A stretch of DNA of 64,000 nucleotides from Halobacillus litoralis (GCF_020524085.2 NZ_CP129016.1:862001-926000), one strand, 5' to 3'. Positions 42,366 to 52,590 are shown, counted from the first letter of the stretch. The notes: a model not told the origin generated them from the sequence alone. Numbers and translations are program-made.

Positions 42366-42477
42366 TCATATAGAATTATGGTGTCAACTAATGCTAAACT
42401 TATGATTGTCGTATAGTCATTCATCGGTTTGCATTTTAAAAAGATAGAAGAGCGATTTCATTAAGGAGGAAGGAACG

Positions 42478-43236
42478 TTGCGGAATAAAATACTCATCCT
42501 GGTCGCGATGACAGGTATGCTTACGTTCCTATCCGGGTGTATGGACGTCAACCAAGAAATCACCTCGGATAGTACAGGATTTTGGAATGAATATATTGTT
42601 TATCCATTATCACAAACATTGTTGTTTTTCGCTGATGCCACGAATGGAAGTTACGGATTAGCGATCATCGTCGTTACGATCATTATCCGTGTCTTGCTGC
42701 TGCCATTGAACGTCAAACAATTGAAAAGTTCAAAAGCGATGCAGGATATTCAACCGGAATTGAAAGAACTGAGAGAGAAGTATTCTTCAAAAGATGCTCA
42801 GACACAACAGAAGCTTCAACAAGAAACCATGCAGCTTTTCCAGAAAAACGGTGTCAATCCACTAGCGGGTTGTTTGCCGATTATTGTGCAGATGCCGATC
42901 TTGATCGGTTTCTACCACGCGATTATGAGAACGCAAGAGGTTCAAACCCATAACTTCCTATGGCTTGAGCTTGGACAATCAGATCCATTTCTAGCGATTC
43001 TGACAGCGGGAACCACGTTCTTGCAACAAAAATTGATGATGGCTGGAGGCGCAGCTGCGCAGAATCCACAAATGCAAATGATGCTTTATATCATGCCATT
43101 GATGATTGGTACTTTCGCGTTCTTCTTCCCATCTGCCCTAGCGTTGTACTGGATTGTCGGTAACATTGTCATGATTCTTCAAACCATTTTCATTCGTAGA
43201 CCAATGATGAAAGATGAGACAGGAGGAGCAAACTAG
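42478..43236 (+). CDS. yidC: Membrane protein insertase YidC1/SpoIIIJ
   Basis: 252 residues. Lipoprotein signal with [11 protein letters not shown] (Cys ~22), then about five membrane segments with the YidC core: [22 protein letters not shown] (its conserved arginine included), [19 protein letters not shown] and [14 protein letters not shown]. Inserts membrane proteins, and the SpoIIIJ form is needed for forespore sigma-G activity. TTG start after AGGAGG. It ends exactly at the GTG of jag (1-nt overlap). Confidence 0.94.
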   Translation: MRNKILILVAMTGMLTFLSGCMDVNQEITSDSTGFWNEYIVYPLSQTLLFFADATNGSYGLAIIVVTIIIRVLLLPLNVKQLKSSKAMQDIQPELKELREKYSSKDAQTQQKLQQETMQLFQKNGVNPLAGCLPIIVQMPILIGFYHAIMRTQEVQTHNFLWLELGQSDPFLAILTAGTTFLQQKLMMAGGAAAQNPQMQMMLYIMPLMIGTFAFFFPSALALYWIVGNIVMILQTIFIRRPMMKDETGGAN

Positions 43237-43850
43237 TGAAGCAATGGACTGCTACAGGTACCACAGTTGATGAGGCGATCCAAACAGCACTAGAGCAATT
43301 ACGCACATCAAGAGATCAAATCGATGTCGAGATCATTGATGAAGGTAAAAAGGGATTTCTCGGTTTTGGTACGAAACCAGCGATTGTAAAAGCAACGATC
43401 AAGAAAAATCCAGTGCAGGACGTCGAAACATTCATCTATGAAGTAGCAGAACAAATGGGCGCTCCTGTCCAAGTGAAAACAGAGCTCCGTCAGCGCGACA
43501 TTCATATGGAGCTTGAAGGTGAAAAGATTGCGATGCTGATCGGCAAGCGTGGCCAAACATTGAATTCTCTTCAATATTTGGCACAGCTCGTCGTGAATCG
43601 CGAGTCCGATGTCTTCTATACCGTCATGTTAGACGCGGAAGGATATCGTGGTCGAAGAAAAGAAACATTAGAAAATCTCGCGCACCGATTGGCTGAAAAA
43701 GCGGTTCGGACCAATCAGGAAGTGAAGCTTGAACCGATGCCGTCGTATGAAAGAAAAATCATACACAGTGCGCTGCAAAACCATAAAAAAGTCGAGACGG
43801 ATTCTGACGGGAATGACCCCCGCAGACACGTCGTCATCCGACCTCAATAA
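43236..43850 (+). CDS. jag: Jag/KhpB RNA-binding protein (Jag-N, KH, R3H)
   Basis: 204 residues. The Jag-N domain (WTATGTTVDEAIQTAL), a KH-II domain (IAMLIGKRGQTLNSLQYL ~92-110) and an R3H domain at the end (PMPSYERKIIHSALQ) are in order. RNA-binding partner of KhpA in cell division and envelope control in Gram-positives; named for its place beside spoIIIJ. GTG start at 43236. A strong terminator follows. Confidence 0.93.
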   Translation: MKQWTATGTTVDEAIQTALEQLRTSRDQIDVEIIDEGKKGFLGFGTKPAIVKATIKKNPVQDVETFIYEVAEQMGAPVQVKTELRQRDIHMELEGEKIAMLIGKRGQTLNSLQYLAQLVVNRESDVFYTVMLDAEGYRGRRKETLENLAHRLAEKAVRTNQEVKLEPMPSYERKIIHSALQNHKKVETDSDGNDPRRHVVIRPQ

Positions 43851-43859
43851 TGTTGGATC

Positions 43860-43898
43860 ATGCTTCTGTTCATCTCTTATGAACAGAAGCATTTTTTA
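43860..43898 (+). terminator. Terminator of the rnpA-yidC-jag run
   Basis: TGCTTCTGTTCAT / ATGAACAGAAGCA with T6. Confidence 0.9.
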
Positions 43899-43925
43899 TG
43901 GTTCCTAAACCAACAAACGCTCCCT

Positions 43926-44117
43926 ATTCTTTAAGACTCAGTTTCGAGACTTTTGTGGGAGGGTGTGGTGGTTGGGAAAACGGCTCGCTTTCCGTGGGGA
44001 TGACGGCAAGCCTCCTCGGACTTCGTCCTGTGGGGTCTCGCCAGCCAATCCATTCCCACAGGAGTCTCACCGTTTTCCCAACCACCATGCGATAGAAAGA
44101 TGCTCGAAACTACCTCC
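43926..44117. repeat. Dispersed intergenic repeat, copy R4
   Basis: Left end TCTTTAAGACTCAGTTTCGAG, right end GATGCTCGAAACTACC. Inside, GGTGGTTGGGAAAACGG (43967-43983) pairs perfectly with CCGTTTTCCCAACCACC (44070-44086). Between them are CTCGCTTTCCGTGGGG, CCTCCTCGGAC / GTCCTGTGGGG and CCCACAGGAGTCTCACCG. Part of the 713-bp gap between jag and mnmE. Confidence 0.8.
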
Positions 44118-44188
44118 TAGGACCAAGAGCTTTTGAGACGGAGAAAGCTATAAAATAGTACTTGGATATGTTCACCCTACTTTTCTAA

Positions 44189-44334
44189 GCAGGTGTTCAA
44201 AGAAATGATTTCGAGAAGCTATTATGGCAAGGGACGGCGGGGAATGGGGAGACTCCCGCGGAAAGCGAGTCATTCCCCGCCGCCCCGATCCACCGGCACA
44301 AAAGTCTCGAAATCAAGTCCTCAACAATCCTGCC
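44189..44334. repeat. Dispersed intergenic repeat, copy R5 (short form)
   Basis: Left end GCAGGTGTTCAAAGAAATG...TTTCGAGAAGC, right end AAGTCTCGAAATCAAGTCCT...AATCCTGCC. The core is GGCGGGGAATGGGGAGACTC / GAGTCATTCCCCGCC, a close palindrome with GCGGAAAGCG inside. Sits 72 bp after R4 in nearly the opposite orientation. Confidence 0.8.
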
Positions 44335-44401
44335 AGATGTTTCAATAAATAGCTGGTGGTCGTATTGTTCCCTGGTATGGTGGAGAAAATGATAGGAAGA
44401 G

Positions 44402-44528
44402 TTATGCACATGTGGATAACTAAAAGGTGCAGAAATAGGGAATATATGTGTTGATATCTTTTCAAAACACGTGGCGGTGTGGTAAGCTAGTTTGTTAGTG
44501 ACATTAATAATATTCCTGTTGTGGATAA
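44402..44528. promoter_or_regulatory. DnaA-box group upstream of mnmE
   Basis: TTATGCACA (44402-44410) and TGTGGATAA (44411-44419) are back to back, and another TGTGGATAA is at 44520-44528, 35 bp before the mnmE start. They resemble the oriC pair at 39536-39553. Could allow DnaA-dependent control of mnmE-mnmG-rsmG. Confidence 0.6.
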
Positions 44529-44563
44529 ATATAAATCAAACATTTTTCAGGAGGTGAGTGCGT

Positions 44564-45940
44564 GTGGAAACAGATACAATAACCGCAATTTCGACCCCAA
44601 TGGGAGAAGGGGCGATTGCCATTGTCCGTTTAAGTGGACCTGAATCCGTGGCGATTGCTGCCAGCCTTTTCAAAGGGAAGGATTTAAATGAGGTCGATTC
44701 CCACACGATGCATTACGGAAAGATTATTGACCCTGAATCGGGCGAAATGGCGGAAGAAGTGATGGTATCTGTCATGCGTGCCCCGAAAACTTTTACAAGA
44801 GAAGATATTGTCGAAATCAACTGCCACGGCGGTCTTGTGTCAGTCAATCGTCTGCTGGAGATTGTGCTGGCAAGCGGTGCCCGATTGGCTGAACCTGGTG
44901 AATTTACGAAACGTGCTTTTTTGAATGGCCGTATCGACCTTTCACAAGCAGAAGCGGTCATGGATTTGATCCGTGCCAAAACGGACCGGGCAATGGATGT
45001 CGCATTGAAGCAGATGGATGGCCGGTTATCAAACCTGATTCAGGATTTAAGACAAAAACTTCTTGAAACACTCGCTCATGTCGAAGTGAATATCGACTAT
45101 CCGGAATATGATGACGTTGAAGAGATGTCACATGAAATGATGGAAGAGAAAACGAAAGAAGTGCATGAAGAAGTCACCCGGATTATTGAAACAGCTAGGC
45201 AAGGGAAGATTTTAAGAGAGGGACTGGGCACGGCGATCATCGGCCGTCCGAACGTCGGTAAATCTTCCTTGATGAACGCCCTTGTCCACGAAAATAAGGC
45301 GATTGTTACAGAAGTTCCAGGAACGACTCGAGATGTGATTGAGGAATATGTCAACGTTCGCGGCGTTCCTCTTCGGCTTGTCGATACCGCGGGAATCCGG
45401 GAGACAGAAGACATCGTAGAAAAGATCGGTGTTGAACGTTCAAGACAAGTACTAAAAGAAGCTGATCTGATCCTGTTTGTGTTAAACTATGGGGATGAGC
45501 TGAGCGAAGAGGATGAGAAACTTTTCGAAGCGATCCGCGATATGAATATCATTGTAATTGTCAATAAAACGGATCTGGAACAACGCTTAGACCTTGATCA
45601 AGTGAAGGAAATGGCTGGAGATCATCCTGTAATTACAACATCCTTGATCCGTGAAGAAGGCATCGATCAATTGGAACAAGCGATTGGCGATACATTCTTT
45701 GAAGGAGATCTTGATGCTGGGGATATGACGTATGTTTCGAATGTCCGCCATGTTCAGTTGTTAAAACAAGCGAAACAAGCCCTTGAAGATGCCAAAAATG
45801 GGATGGAGATGGGAGTTCCGCTTGATGTCGTCCAAATCGATGTCACAAGAACGTGGGAGATCCTCGGGGAAATTATCGGGGATGCGGTCCACGAGAGCTT
45901 GATCGATCAGTTATTCTCGCAATTCTGCTTAGGAAAATAA
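44564..45940 (+). CDS. mnmE: tRNA modification GTPase MnmE
   Basis: 458 residues. N-terminal THF-binding domain ([19 protein letters not shown]), a helical domain, and the inserted G domain with [22 protein letters not shown] and NKTD motifs; the C-terminal catalytic QFCLGK holds the conserved Cys. With MnmG it makes 5-carboxymethylaminomethyl-uridine at the wobble position. The GTG at 44564 is 7 nt after AGGAGG; a GTG 6 nt earlier is too close. Length fits B. subtilis (459). Confidence 0.96.
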   Translation: METDTITAISTPMGEGAIAIVRLSGPESVAIAASLFKGKDLNEVDSHTMHYGKIIDPESGEMAEEVMVSVMRAPKTFTREDIVEINCHGGLVSVNRLLEIVLASGARLAEPGEFTKRAFLNGRIDLSQAEAVMDLIRAKTDRAMDVALKQMDGRLSNLIQDLRQKLLETLAHVEVNIDYPEYDDVEEMSHEMMEEKTKEVHEEVTRIIETARQGKILREGLGTAIIGRPNVGKSSLMNALVHENKAIVTEVPGTTRDVIEEYVNVRGVPLRLVDTAGIRETEDIVEKIGVERSRQVLKEADLILFVLNYGDELSEEDEKLFEAIRDMNIIVIVNKTDLEQRLDLDQVKEMAGDHPVITTSLIREEGIDQLEQAIGDTFFEGDLDAGDMTYVSNVRHVQLLKQAKQALEDAKNGMEMGVPLDVVQIDVTRTWEILGEIIGDAVHESLIDQLFSQFCLGK

Positions 45941-45990
45941 ACGTTCTGTTTGAACGATATTCATTACGATAAAAAAGGAGAGTCATCCGA

Positions 45991-47882
45991 ATGACATATG
46001 ATGCAGGGCATTATGATGTAATTGTTATTGGTGCTGGTCATGCCGGAGTAGAAGCAGGTCTTGCTGCCGCGCGCCGCGGGGCGAAAACGTTGATGCTGAC
46101 CTTGAACCTCGACCTCGTTGCCTTTATGCCGTGTAACCCGTCCATTGGTGGTCCCGCAAAAGGGATTGTTGTACGTGAAGTTGATGCATTAGGTGGAGCT
46201 ATGGGACGAGTCATTGATAAAACGCACATCCAAATGCGTCTTTTGAACACGAGAAAAGGTCCAGCTGTGCGTGCGTTGCGTGCGCAAGCAGACAAACCAC
46301 TGTATATCAAAGAAATGAAGCGGGTTCTTGAGAATCAGGAGAACTTGACGCTTCGTCAAGCGATGGTTGAAAAAGTATTGGTGGAGGATAACCAGATCAA
46401 AGGTGTCGTAACAGAAACGAAAGCGGCCTATTATGCTCCAACTGTGATCGTTACGACAGGGACATTCATGAGAGGACGCGTCATCATTGGCGATTTGTCA
46501 TATGAAAGTGGCCCGAACAACCAGCGTTCTACTGTTTCTCTTTCTGAACAATTGGAGGAAATGGGCATTGAAATGGTCCGTTTCAAAACCGGAACACCAA
46601 TGCGTGTCAACAGTCATACCATCGATTATTCTAAAACAGAAATTCAGCTAGGAGAAGAAGAGCCGCGCTCCTTTTCTTATGAAACGACAGAGTTCATCAC
46701 TGATCAAATTCCGTGTTGGCTGACGTACACGAATGAAGATACGCACAGGATCATTAATGATAACTTAGGACTTTCTGCGATGTATTCAGGAGCGATCAAA
46801 GGTACAGGCCCGCGTTACTGCCCGTCCATTGAAGATAAAATCGTCCGTTTCAATGATAAACCGCGTCACCAGATTTTCCTTGAACCGGAAGGAAGAGATA
46901 CGGAAGAAGTCTATGTCCAAGGTCTTTCCACCTCTCTACCAGAGTACGTGCAGAATGAAATGATGCGTACCGTTCCAGGCCTTGAAAAAGCGGAAATCAT
47001 GCGTGCCGGTTATGCGATCGAGTATGATTCTGTAGTGCCAACACAGTTATGGCCGACACTTGAAACGAAGCAGATTGAAGGCCTGTTTACAGCTGGACAG
47101 CTTAACGGAACTTCCGGATACGAAGAAGCTGCTGGACAAGGCTTGATGGCAGGAATCAACGCGGCTGCAAAAGCGCTCGATTTGGAACCTTTGATTCTTG
47201 ACCGTTCTCAAGGTTACATTGGCGTCATGATCGATGACCTTGTGACCAAAGGTACAGGCGAACCGTACCGACTTTTGACATCACGTGCGGAATTCCGTTT
47301 AATGCTTCGCCATGATAATGCGGATCTCCGACTGACAGAAATCGGTTATCAGCTCGGTTTGATTCCTGAAGACCGTTATGAGCGCTTTCAAGAGAAGAAA
47401 CGCTTGATCGAAGAAGAGAAAAAACGTCTCGACAAAGTCATTTTGAAAGATACGGACGAAGTTCAATCTGTCATCGAAGAAGCAGGTGGATCGAAGCTGA
47501 AAGATGCTATTCGTGCGACTGACTTACTGAAACGTCCAGAAATGAATTACAGCCACTTGGAACGTTTAACTCCAAGCGAGGTTCCTCTGCCTGATGATGT
47601 TAAAGAGCAAGTGGAGATTCAGGTGAAATACAGCGGCTATATTAAAAAAAGCACTGGAACAAATCGATCGTATGAAGAAGATGGAAACGAAGAAAATTCC
47701 AGAGGATATTGATTATGATGCGATTCACGGCCTGGCGACAGAAGCTCGTGACCGTCTGAAATCCGTCAGGCCACTATCTGTCGGGCCAGGCTTCCCGCGT
47801 ATCAGGGGTGAACCCGGCGGACGTTTCCATTCTGCTTGTTTATATTGAACAAGGGAAAATCGCCCGCGTATCCGGGGAATAA
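45991..47882 (+). pseudogene. mnmG: tRNA uridine-5-carboxymethylaminomethylation enzyme MnmG, with two +1 shifts
   Basis: FAD-binding partner of MnmE. N-terminal [54 protein letters not shown] are intact. Near the end the frame is lost after YSGYIKK: a run of seven A at 47644-47650 (six would continue with [14 protein letters not shown]). A second extra base at 47786-47787 (GGGCC for GGGC) follows; correcting both gives [20 protein letters not shown] and the stop at 47880-47882, 629 residues, the family length. As read, translation would stop near 47712. Both are insertions, so sequencing error is suspected. Confidence 0.9.
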
Positions 47883-47899
47883 TTTGAAAGGATGGACTT

Positions 47900-48616
47900 A
47901 TGGATATCAACACCTTTCTTAAAGCATTACAGGAACATGGCATAGAGCTCGACGATCAACAGCAGCGCCAGTTTGAAAAGTATTTTGACATTCTTGTCGA
48001 GTGGAATGAGAAAATGAATCTCACGGCCATCACTGATCAAGAAGGCGTCTATTTGAAACACTTTTATGATTCATTGACGGCTGCCTTCTACTATGACTTC
48101 AATCAACCGCTCCGTATTTGTGATGTCGGAGCGGGGGCCGGTTTTCCGAGCTTGCCATTGAAAATCGTCTTTCCGCAATTAAAAGTGACGATTGTCGATT
48201 CTTTGAAAAAACGAATCACATTTTTGAACCACTTAGCCCACGAATTGGAGCTGGATGATGTCGCTTTTTATCATGATCGTGCCGAAAACTTCGGGAAAAA
48301 TGCGAATTTCCGTGAAAGTTATGACCTCGTGATGGCACGCGCCGTTGCGCGAATGTCCGTCCTTAGTGAATTATGTTTGCCATTAGCTACAAAAGGCGGC
48401 AGGTTCATGGCCATGAAAGGCCCGAATTTGAAGGATGAAATGGAAGACGCAAAAATTGCGATCCAAACCGTCGGTGGTGAAGTGCTTGATGTCCACACGT
48501 TTGAATTGCCTGAAGAGGGCAGTGAGCGAAACATCGCCATCATCGAAAAGAGAAGAAAAACACCGAAGAAATACCCGAGAAAAGCGGGAACACCGAATAA
48601 AACACCGATTCAATAA
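47900..48616 (+). CDS. rsmG: 16S rRNA (guanine-N7) methyltransferase RsmG
   Basis: 238 residues (239 in B. subtilis). Class I SAM methyltransferase; SAM motif [16 protein letters not shown] near 72. Methylates G527 of 16S rRNA; loss gives low-level streptomycin resistance. ATG 47900 has AAAGGATG upstream, 17 bp after mnmG. A terminator follows at 48625-48659. Third gene of the mnmE-mnmG-rsmG run. Confidence 0.96.
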   Translation: MDINTFLKALQEHGIELDDQQQRQFEKYFDILVEWNEKMNLTAITDQEGVYLKHFYDSLTAAFYYDFNQPLRICDVGAGAGFPSLPLKIVFPQLKVTIVDSLKKRITFLNHLAHELELDDVAFYHDRAENFGKNANFRESYDLVMARAVARMSVLSELCLPLATKGGRFMAMKGPNLKDEMEDAKIAIQTVGGEVLDVHTFELPEEGSERNIAIIEKRRKTPKKYPRKAGTPNKTPIQ

Positions 48617-48622
48617 CATCGT

Positions 48623-48660
48623 TTGCCTCTCTGCCGTTGGTAGAGAGGCTATTTTTTTAG
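48623..48660 (+). terminator. Terminator of mnmE-mnmG-rsmG
   Basis: GCCTCTCT / AGAGAGGC (48625-48649) followed by TATTTTTTT. Confidence 0.85.
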
Positions 48661-48725
48661 GGAATAGGAGAATGAGAGCGTAGAATCAGAATTACAGGAC
48701 CTGAACATAAAGGAGGGGATTATAA

Positions 48726-49217
48726 GTGAAAATCATGGTGCTTTCGGATACACATATGCCGAAAAAAGCGAAACAGCTTCCGGAGCGTTTTTTAGAAGAA
48801 TTGGTGGATGTGGATGCCATTATTCACGCGGGAGATTGGCAGACTTTAGAGCTTTATGAGACGTTGAAAGACTATGCTCCCGTTTACGGAGTCTATGGCA
48901 ATGTGGATGCTGAAGAGATCCAAAGTGAATTTCCAGCCAAACAAATGTTGGAATGGGAAGGATACAGGATTGGCCTTGTCCATGGCCATGGAGAGAAAAA
49001 AACGACGGAAAAACGTGCACTGGAAGCTTTTAAGGATGACGGCGTGGACGTGTTGATTTACGGACACTCTCATATCCCGGTTCTCCGTTATTTTAAGAAA
49101 ACCCTCTTGTTCAACCCGGGATCTCTCACTGATAAAAGGCGATTGCCAATGTATTCATTCGGGAAAATCTCCTTAACGAAGGATGGAATCCATGCAGAAC
49201 ATATTTTCTTTCCTTGA
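48726..49217 (+). CDS. Metallophosphoesterase, YfcE/YsnB type
   Basis: 163 residues of the calcineurin-like family. Metal-binding motifs in order: LSDTHMP, HAGDW, YGNVD, HGHGEK, YGHSHIP. Members act on phosphodiesters or nucleotides; the target here is unknown. AGGAGGGG lies 9 nt before the GTG/ATG start region at 48726. Independent single gene after rsmG. Confidence 0.9.
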   Translation: MKIMVLSDTHMPKKAKQLPERFLEELVDVDAIIHAGDWQTLELYETLKDYAPVYGVYGNVDAEEIQSEFPAKQMLEWEGYRIGLVHGHGEKKTTEKRALEAFKDDGVDVLIYGHSHIPVLRYFKKTLLFNPGSLTDKRRLPMYSFGKISLTKDGIHAEHIFFP

Positions 49218-49296
49218 TTATGAAAATAAATTTCATAGATAAATTTTAAATGATGAAAGGAATTTCCTTTCTACATATCGAAAGGGTTATAAGAGA

Positions 49297-49311
49297 ATGT
49301 AAACGCTATCG
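49297..49311 (+). promoter_or_regulatory. Candidate cre site ahead of the SDR gene
   Basis: ATGTAAACGCTATCG fits WTGNAANCGNWNNCW except for the last base, 20 bp before the SDR start. Overlaps a short dyad CGCTA / TAGCG. Confidence 0.5.
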
Positions 49312-49331
49312 TAGCGTGAAAGGGGATTGGA

Positions 49332-50093
49332 ATGTCTGAGAGTATGTTTCGTTTAGATGGAAAAATAGCAGCGGTTACTGGTGGAACAAGAGGGATCGGA
49401 CGTGCTGTGGCGATCGGCCTTGCTGAAGCTGGAGCCGATGTTGCTTTGTTACAGAGAAACACATCACAAATCGATGTAAAAGAGGAAATTGAGGGTTATG
49501 GTCGTACCTGCCACATCATTCCATGTGATTTGAATGATAAAGAGCAAGTGAAAGAGGCCATTCCATCTGTGGTGGAAGCGTTCGGGCGTGTGGATATTTT
49601 AGTGAATGCTGCTGGAATCCAAAGGCGTTCTGATGCTGTTGATTTTTCAGAGGAGGACTGGGATGATGTTCTGAATATCAATTTGAAAACGACGTGGACG
49701 CTCTGTCAGCAAGCGGGGCGCTATATGGTATCGGAGAAGAGTGGGAAAATCATCAATTTCGCTTCCTTGCTGTCCTACCAGGGAGGAATTCGTGTACCGG
49801 CTTATGCGGCCTCCAAAGGTGGCGTTTCACAGTTGACGAAAGCTCTATCCAATGAATGGGCGAAAGAAGGAGTGAATGTCAACAGTGTCGTGCCTGGCTA
49901 TATCGCGACTGATATGAACACAGCGCTCATTCAGGATGAAGACAGAAACAAACAAATTCTTGATCGAATACCAGCAGGCGACTGGGGGAAACCGGAAGAC
50001 TTCATTGGTGCCGTTGTTTTTCTTGCTTCCGATGCTTCCCGTTATGTGCATGGACATCAGCTGGCCGTTGATGGTGGCTGGTTGGGAAGATAA
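49332..50093 (+). CDS. SDR oxidoreductase, KduD-like (2-dehydro-3-deoxy-gluconate dehydrogenase type)
   Basis: 253 residues, classical SDR. NAD(P) motif TGGTRGIGRAVAIGLA, NAAGIQ, and active-site Ser...YAASKGG (Tyr, Lys). The start MFRLDGKIAAVTGG and the GYIATDMNTALIQD segment resemble KduD of pectin/uronate breakdown. No kduI or other hexuronate gene is nearby, so the substrate is unproven. A possible CcpA site upstream fits a sugar-catabolic role. AAGGGG before ATG 49332. Confidence 0.8.
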   Translation: MSESMFRLDGKIAAVTGGTRGIGRAVAIGLAEAGADVALLQRNTSQIDVKEEIEGYGRTCHIIPCDLNDKEQVKEAIPSVVEAFGRVDILVNAAGIQRRSDAVDFSEEDWDDVLNINLKTTWTLCQQAGRYMVSEKSGKIINFASLLSYQGGIRVPAYAASKGGVSQLTKALSNEWAKEGVNVNSVVPGYIATDMNTALIQDEDRNKQILDRIPAGDWGKPEDFIGAVVFLASDASRYVHGHQLAVDGGWLGR

Positions 50094-50944
50094 AAAAATC
50101 CCGCTCCTTTTATGAAGGAGCGGGATTTTTTTTGGCAGGTCGGACAGTAGTAACAGCGACGGGAAGCGGCACGGAACTTGATAATTTCCGTCCCATCGAT
50201 CCGGCACGGTCGGCCTTCGCGGTTGAACACCCAATGTCTGTATTCATAGCGCTTTTTACCTTGCTTTTTCAATTCTTCCACAAGGGCTGGATCGTTTGTG
50301 ATGCCTTTGTTTTCATAGGAACGCCACATCAGGTCGATGCACGCTTTTGCGGCGCAGTAAAGCTGTTCCTCTGTGCAGTCAATCGGTCGTGAAAAGGGAG
50401 ATATCCCAGCAACGAATAAAATTTCACTGCGTAAATAATTTCCGATTCCTCCGATGAATGCTTGATCGAGTAATAGAGAGGTCCATTTCCTCCGGTGAAA
50501 TCTCTTTTCCTGAAAACGTGCAAAAAGATCATCTGGCGTCACATCTTCACTTAATAGATCGGGTCCTACTTTTGAAAGAAAAGGGTGATGATCCTCTTCT
50601 CCATCTGTCAGCACTTCTATATCTGACGCACTGTAAAGCAGGGCGGATTTTTTTTCATTATGAATGGCGAGCCGCAATTGCCGGTTCGTTTTCGGGTAGT
50701 TGTAAGCGTTCCTGATATACCATTTTCCGTACAATTGATTATGCGAATAAATAATTTTGTCATTGTCGAAACGAATGAGCATGGCTTTTCCTTTGGTGTC
50801 GACTCGTGTCACTGTGGACCCACGCAGAATTTCTTCATATCCTTGTAAATGGTCGAAAGCAAAACTGAGATCAATGATGGTTCTGTTTTTTAATGCTTTT
50901 TCTACTGAATCAGCAGCTCGTCTGATTTCTGGTCCTTCTGGCAT
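50057..50944 (-). CDS. nei: Endonuclease VIII-like DNA glycosylase
   Basis: 295 residues. Starts MPEGPEIRRAAD, with Pro2 as nucleophile and Glu3, and matches E. coli Nei (YSHNQLYGKW, LLYSASDIEVLT, LLLDQAFIGGIGNYLRSEIL). Repairs oxidised pyrimidines. In the C-terminal zinc finger the first CxxC reads CRID, so one Cys is Asp; the second CPTC is kept with an added Cys before it (RRCYYC). The last ~20 residues read through the terminator into the SDR gene; if the A8 run had seven, the protein would stop at ...CQKNPAPS. Start 50944. Confidence 0.88.
   Translation of the reverse strand: MPEGPEIRRAADSVEKALKNRTIIDLSFAFDHLQGYEEILRGSTVTRVDTKGKAMLIRFDNDKIIYSHNQLYGKWYIRNAYNYPKTNRQLRLAIHNEKKSALLYSASDIEVLTDGEEDHHPFLSKVGPDLLSEDVTPDDLFARFQEKRFHRRKWTSLLLDQAFIGGIGNYLRSEILFVAGISPFSRPIDCTEEQLYCAAKACIDLMWRSYENKGITNDPALVEELKKQGKKRYEYRHWVFNREGRPCRIDGTEIIKFRAASRRCYYCPTCQKKSRSFIKGAGFFYLPNQPPSTAS
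50096..50134. terminator. Terminator shared by the SDR and nei genes
   Basis: ATCCCGCTCCTT / AAGGAGCGGGAT followed by T8 on plus and preceded by A6, so it can work in both directions. The nei reading, as printed, runs through it. Confidence 0.85.
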
Positions 50945-51102
50945 CTGTTTCGTTCCTTTCGATTAGCTGGATGTAAACATTCCACCATGGATGAACTGAC
51001 TTGTGATTCTCTAATCATAAAAGTAGTCCTCCTCAAATCATGTTTGTTTGGTGTCATTCCACCATTTTGGAAAAATCAAACAAACATAACAAAAACCCCT
51101 TC

Positions 51103-51135
51103 ATTTTGGGAACTATGAGGGGCTTCTGGAAGAGC
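51103..51135 (-). terminator. Terminator of the 51113 membrane-protein gene
   Basis: CCCCTCATAG / ATGAAGGGG on the minus strand followed by TTTTTGTT; the left arm overlaps the last codons. To its left (51038-51087) ATGTTTGTTTG / CAAACAAACAT forms another dyad of unknown role in the nei upstream gap. Confidence 0.75.
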
Positions 51136-51580
51136 GTAATAATAATGACCTTACGAAAAGTCCAATGATGATACCCGGCAATAAGAATAGAATGGGAAGC
51201 CAGACCGGTCCAATTAAAACTCCTCCTACCTTAAAGAGAGGAGAATAGATGAGCCCAACGGTGACGGAATAGGCGCAAAAAGCAAAAGGGACAAAGCTAT
51301 AGGGCGCGCATTCCCCATCCGCCTCACGGTACGCATCCCAGACGGCGAACATATACACACATGGGTAAAACATGAGCCATTGATAGTCCGTCACTTCAAT
51401 GGCTTTTTCTATATTTCCGTGAAAGCTATGGACAATCGCCATGTTGAAAGAGCTATTCACGTTGAGAATCACTTCTAAGAGAATGAAGGCGAGTCCTTTG
51501 ATGAGATGTCCATTCAATAGCTGGCCGAATCCCGGAAAAGCAATGCTCCATAATAAAATTTCCAGTCGTTTTTCTTTCAT
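51113..51580 (-). CDS. Small multi-pass membrane protein
   Basis: 155 residues with four hydrophobic segments. The opening IAFPGFGQLLNGHLIKGLAFILLE resembles the TM2/DUF5683-type family of unknown function found in many Bacillus genomes. Charged C-terminus (RSLLLRSSRSPS). ATG 51580 has GGAAGAGG upstream. It is downstream of the DUF3231 gene (23-bp gap) and likely shares its transcript. Role not known. Confidence 0.65.
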   Translation of the reverse strand: MKEKRLEILLWSIAFPGFGQLLNGHLIKGLAFILLEVILNVNSSFNMAIVHSFHGNIEKAIEVTDYQWLMFYPCVYMFAVWDAYREADGECAPYSFVPFAFCAYSVTVGLIYSPLFKVGGVLIGPVWLPILFLLPGIIIGLFVRSLLLRSSRSPS

Positions 51581-51603
51581 ATCGATTCCTCTTCCGCTAA
51601 AAA

Positions 51604-52590
51604 TTATTGGATGAGTTTCTCTCTGTCTGGAGCTTGAGGGGGTTCTTCAAACCATCCATTGTGGATCATGATATCCAGACCGTCTTTGGAATAGATCGCT
51701 GTATCTATAATCAACTTTTGATAGGTGAAAATGATATCGTAACGAAGGCTTACAGATGAACTAGTCGCGTAATTCCCTTGTCCAGCTGAAGCAAGCACGC
51801 TGATTAAATACATCATGAGTCTGTCGGAAAAGACAGGATCGGTGTTTGTAGTTAAGAAGTTCGCAGATACCATCGGTGTCATAATTCCGGACTGATCCAA
51901 AAGTTCTGAGAATAATTTGCGATGTTTAATCGACATCTTCTTCCCTTGTTTCATATACTCTTTGACTGTTTTATTTTTACTTGTCTGAGCAAACCCTTGA
52001 CATAACACTTCTCCGATCGTGTTATTTTTTATGTTTTCATACAAATGAGTGATTTCCATCGCATTCAAGGATCGTTTACTAAAAGGATGGTAATAACTTT
52101 TGGATTCGATGTATTCTGTTTCTTTTTTTATGGCAATTTGAGGAGGTCTTGTATAAATGCCTTTCTCGAGTCCAATGTTCACACACTCGTGGAAAAGTTG
52201 GTCTTGCTTTTGAATGCGTCCGCTGAAAAAATTCCTTACATCCTCTCTTGAAGAAGCCCCTAATGAAAAACCATCAGAGGTAAGGCCTGCCTGCCCCATA
52301 TGCTCTAAAAAGGTCAACATGAATGGATCTGTAAACAGCTTCGGTGCATTCGGGTTCAAGTCATCCATGGTATAGCCATTGGGAACGGGAAGTTCTGCTT
52401 CTTCAAAGAAACGACGACAATCGTTCACTCCATGGTCCGCAATTTCCTTTGCCAGAGTAATCAACGATTGAATTTCTTCATCCCTGTGGGTTAATTGAAA
52501 ATGTTCCAAAACAGGGATGGCCATACTGTTCTGAATATATTGTGTCCATAATAGCCCGATTTCATTGGCTGTCAGAGTTTTTTGGGACAT
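51604..52590 (-). CDS. DUF3231 family protein
   Basis: 328 residues formed by two similar halves of about 160 residues, each with LTHRDEEIQ / YENIKNN- and QGFAQTS-type helices; DUF3231 proteins are helical, ferritin-like in appearance, and frequent in endospore formers. No transmembrane segment. Two His/Glu positions (e.g. HVGVND... HECVN) might bind metal, which is a guess. ATG 52590 overlaps the upstream small membrane gene by 29 nt. Functional role unknown. Confidence 0.75.
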   Translation of the reverse strand: MSQKTLTANEIGLLWTQYIQNSMAIPVLEHFQLTHRDEEIQSLITLAKEIADHGVNDCRRFFEEAELPVPNGYTMDDLNPNAPKLFTDPFMLTFLEHMGQAGLTSDGFSLGASSREDVRNFFSGRIQKQDQLFHECVNIGLEKGIYTRPPQIAIKKETEYIESKSYYHPFSKRSLNAMEITHLYENIKNNTIGEVLCQGFAQTSKNKTVKEYMKQGKKMSIKHRKLFSELLDQSGIMTPMVSANFLTTNTDPVFSDRLMMYLISVLASAGQGNYATSSSVSLRYDIIFTYQKLIIDTAIYSKDGLDIMIHNGWFEEPPQAPDREKLIQ

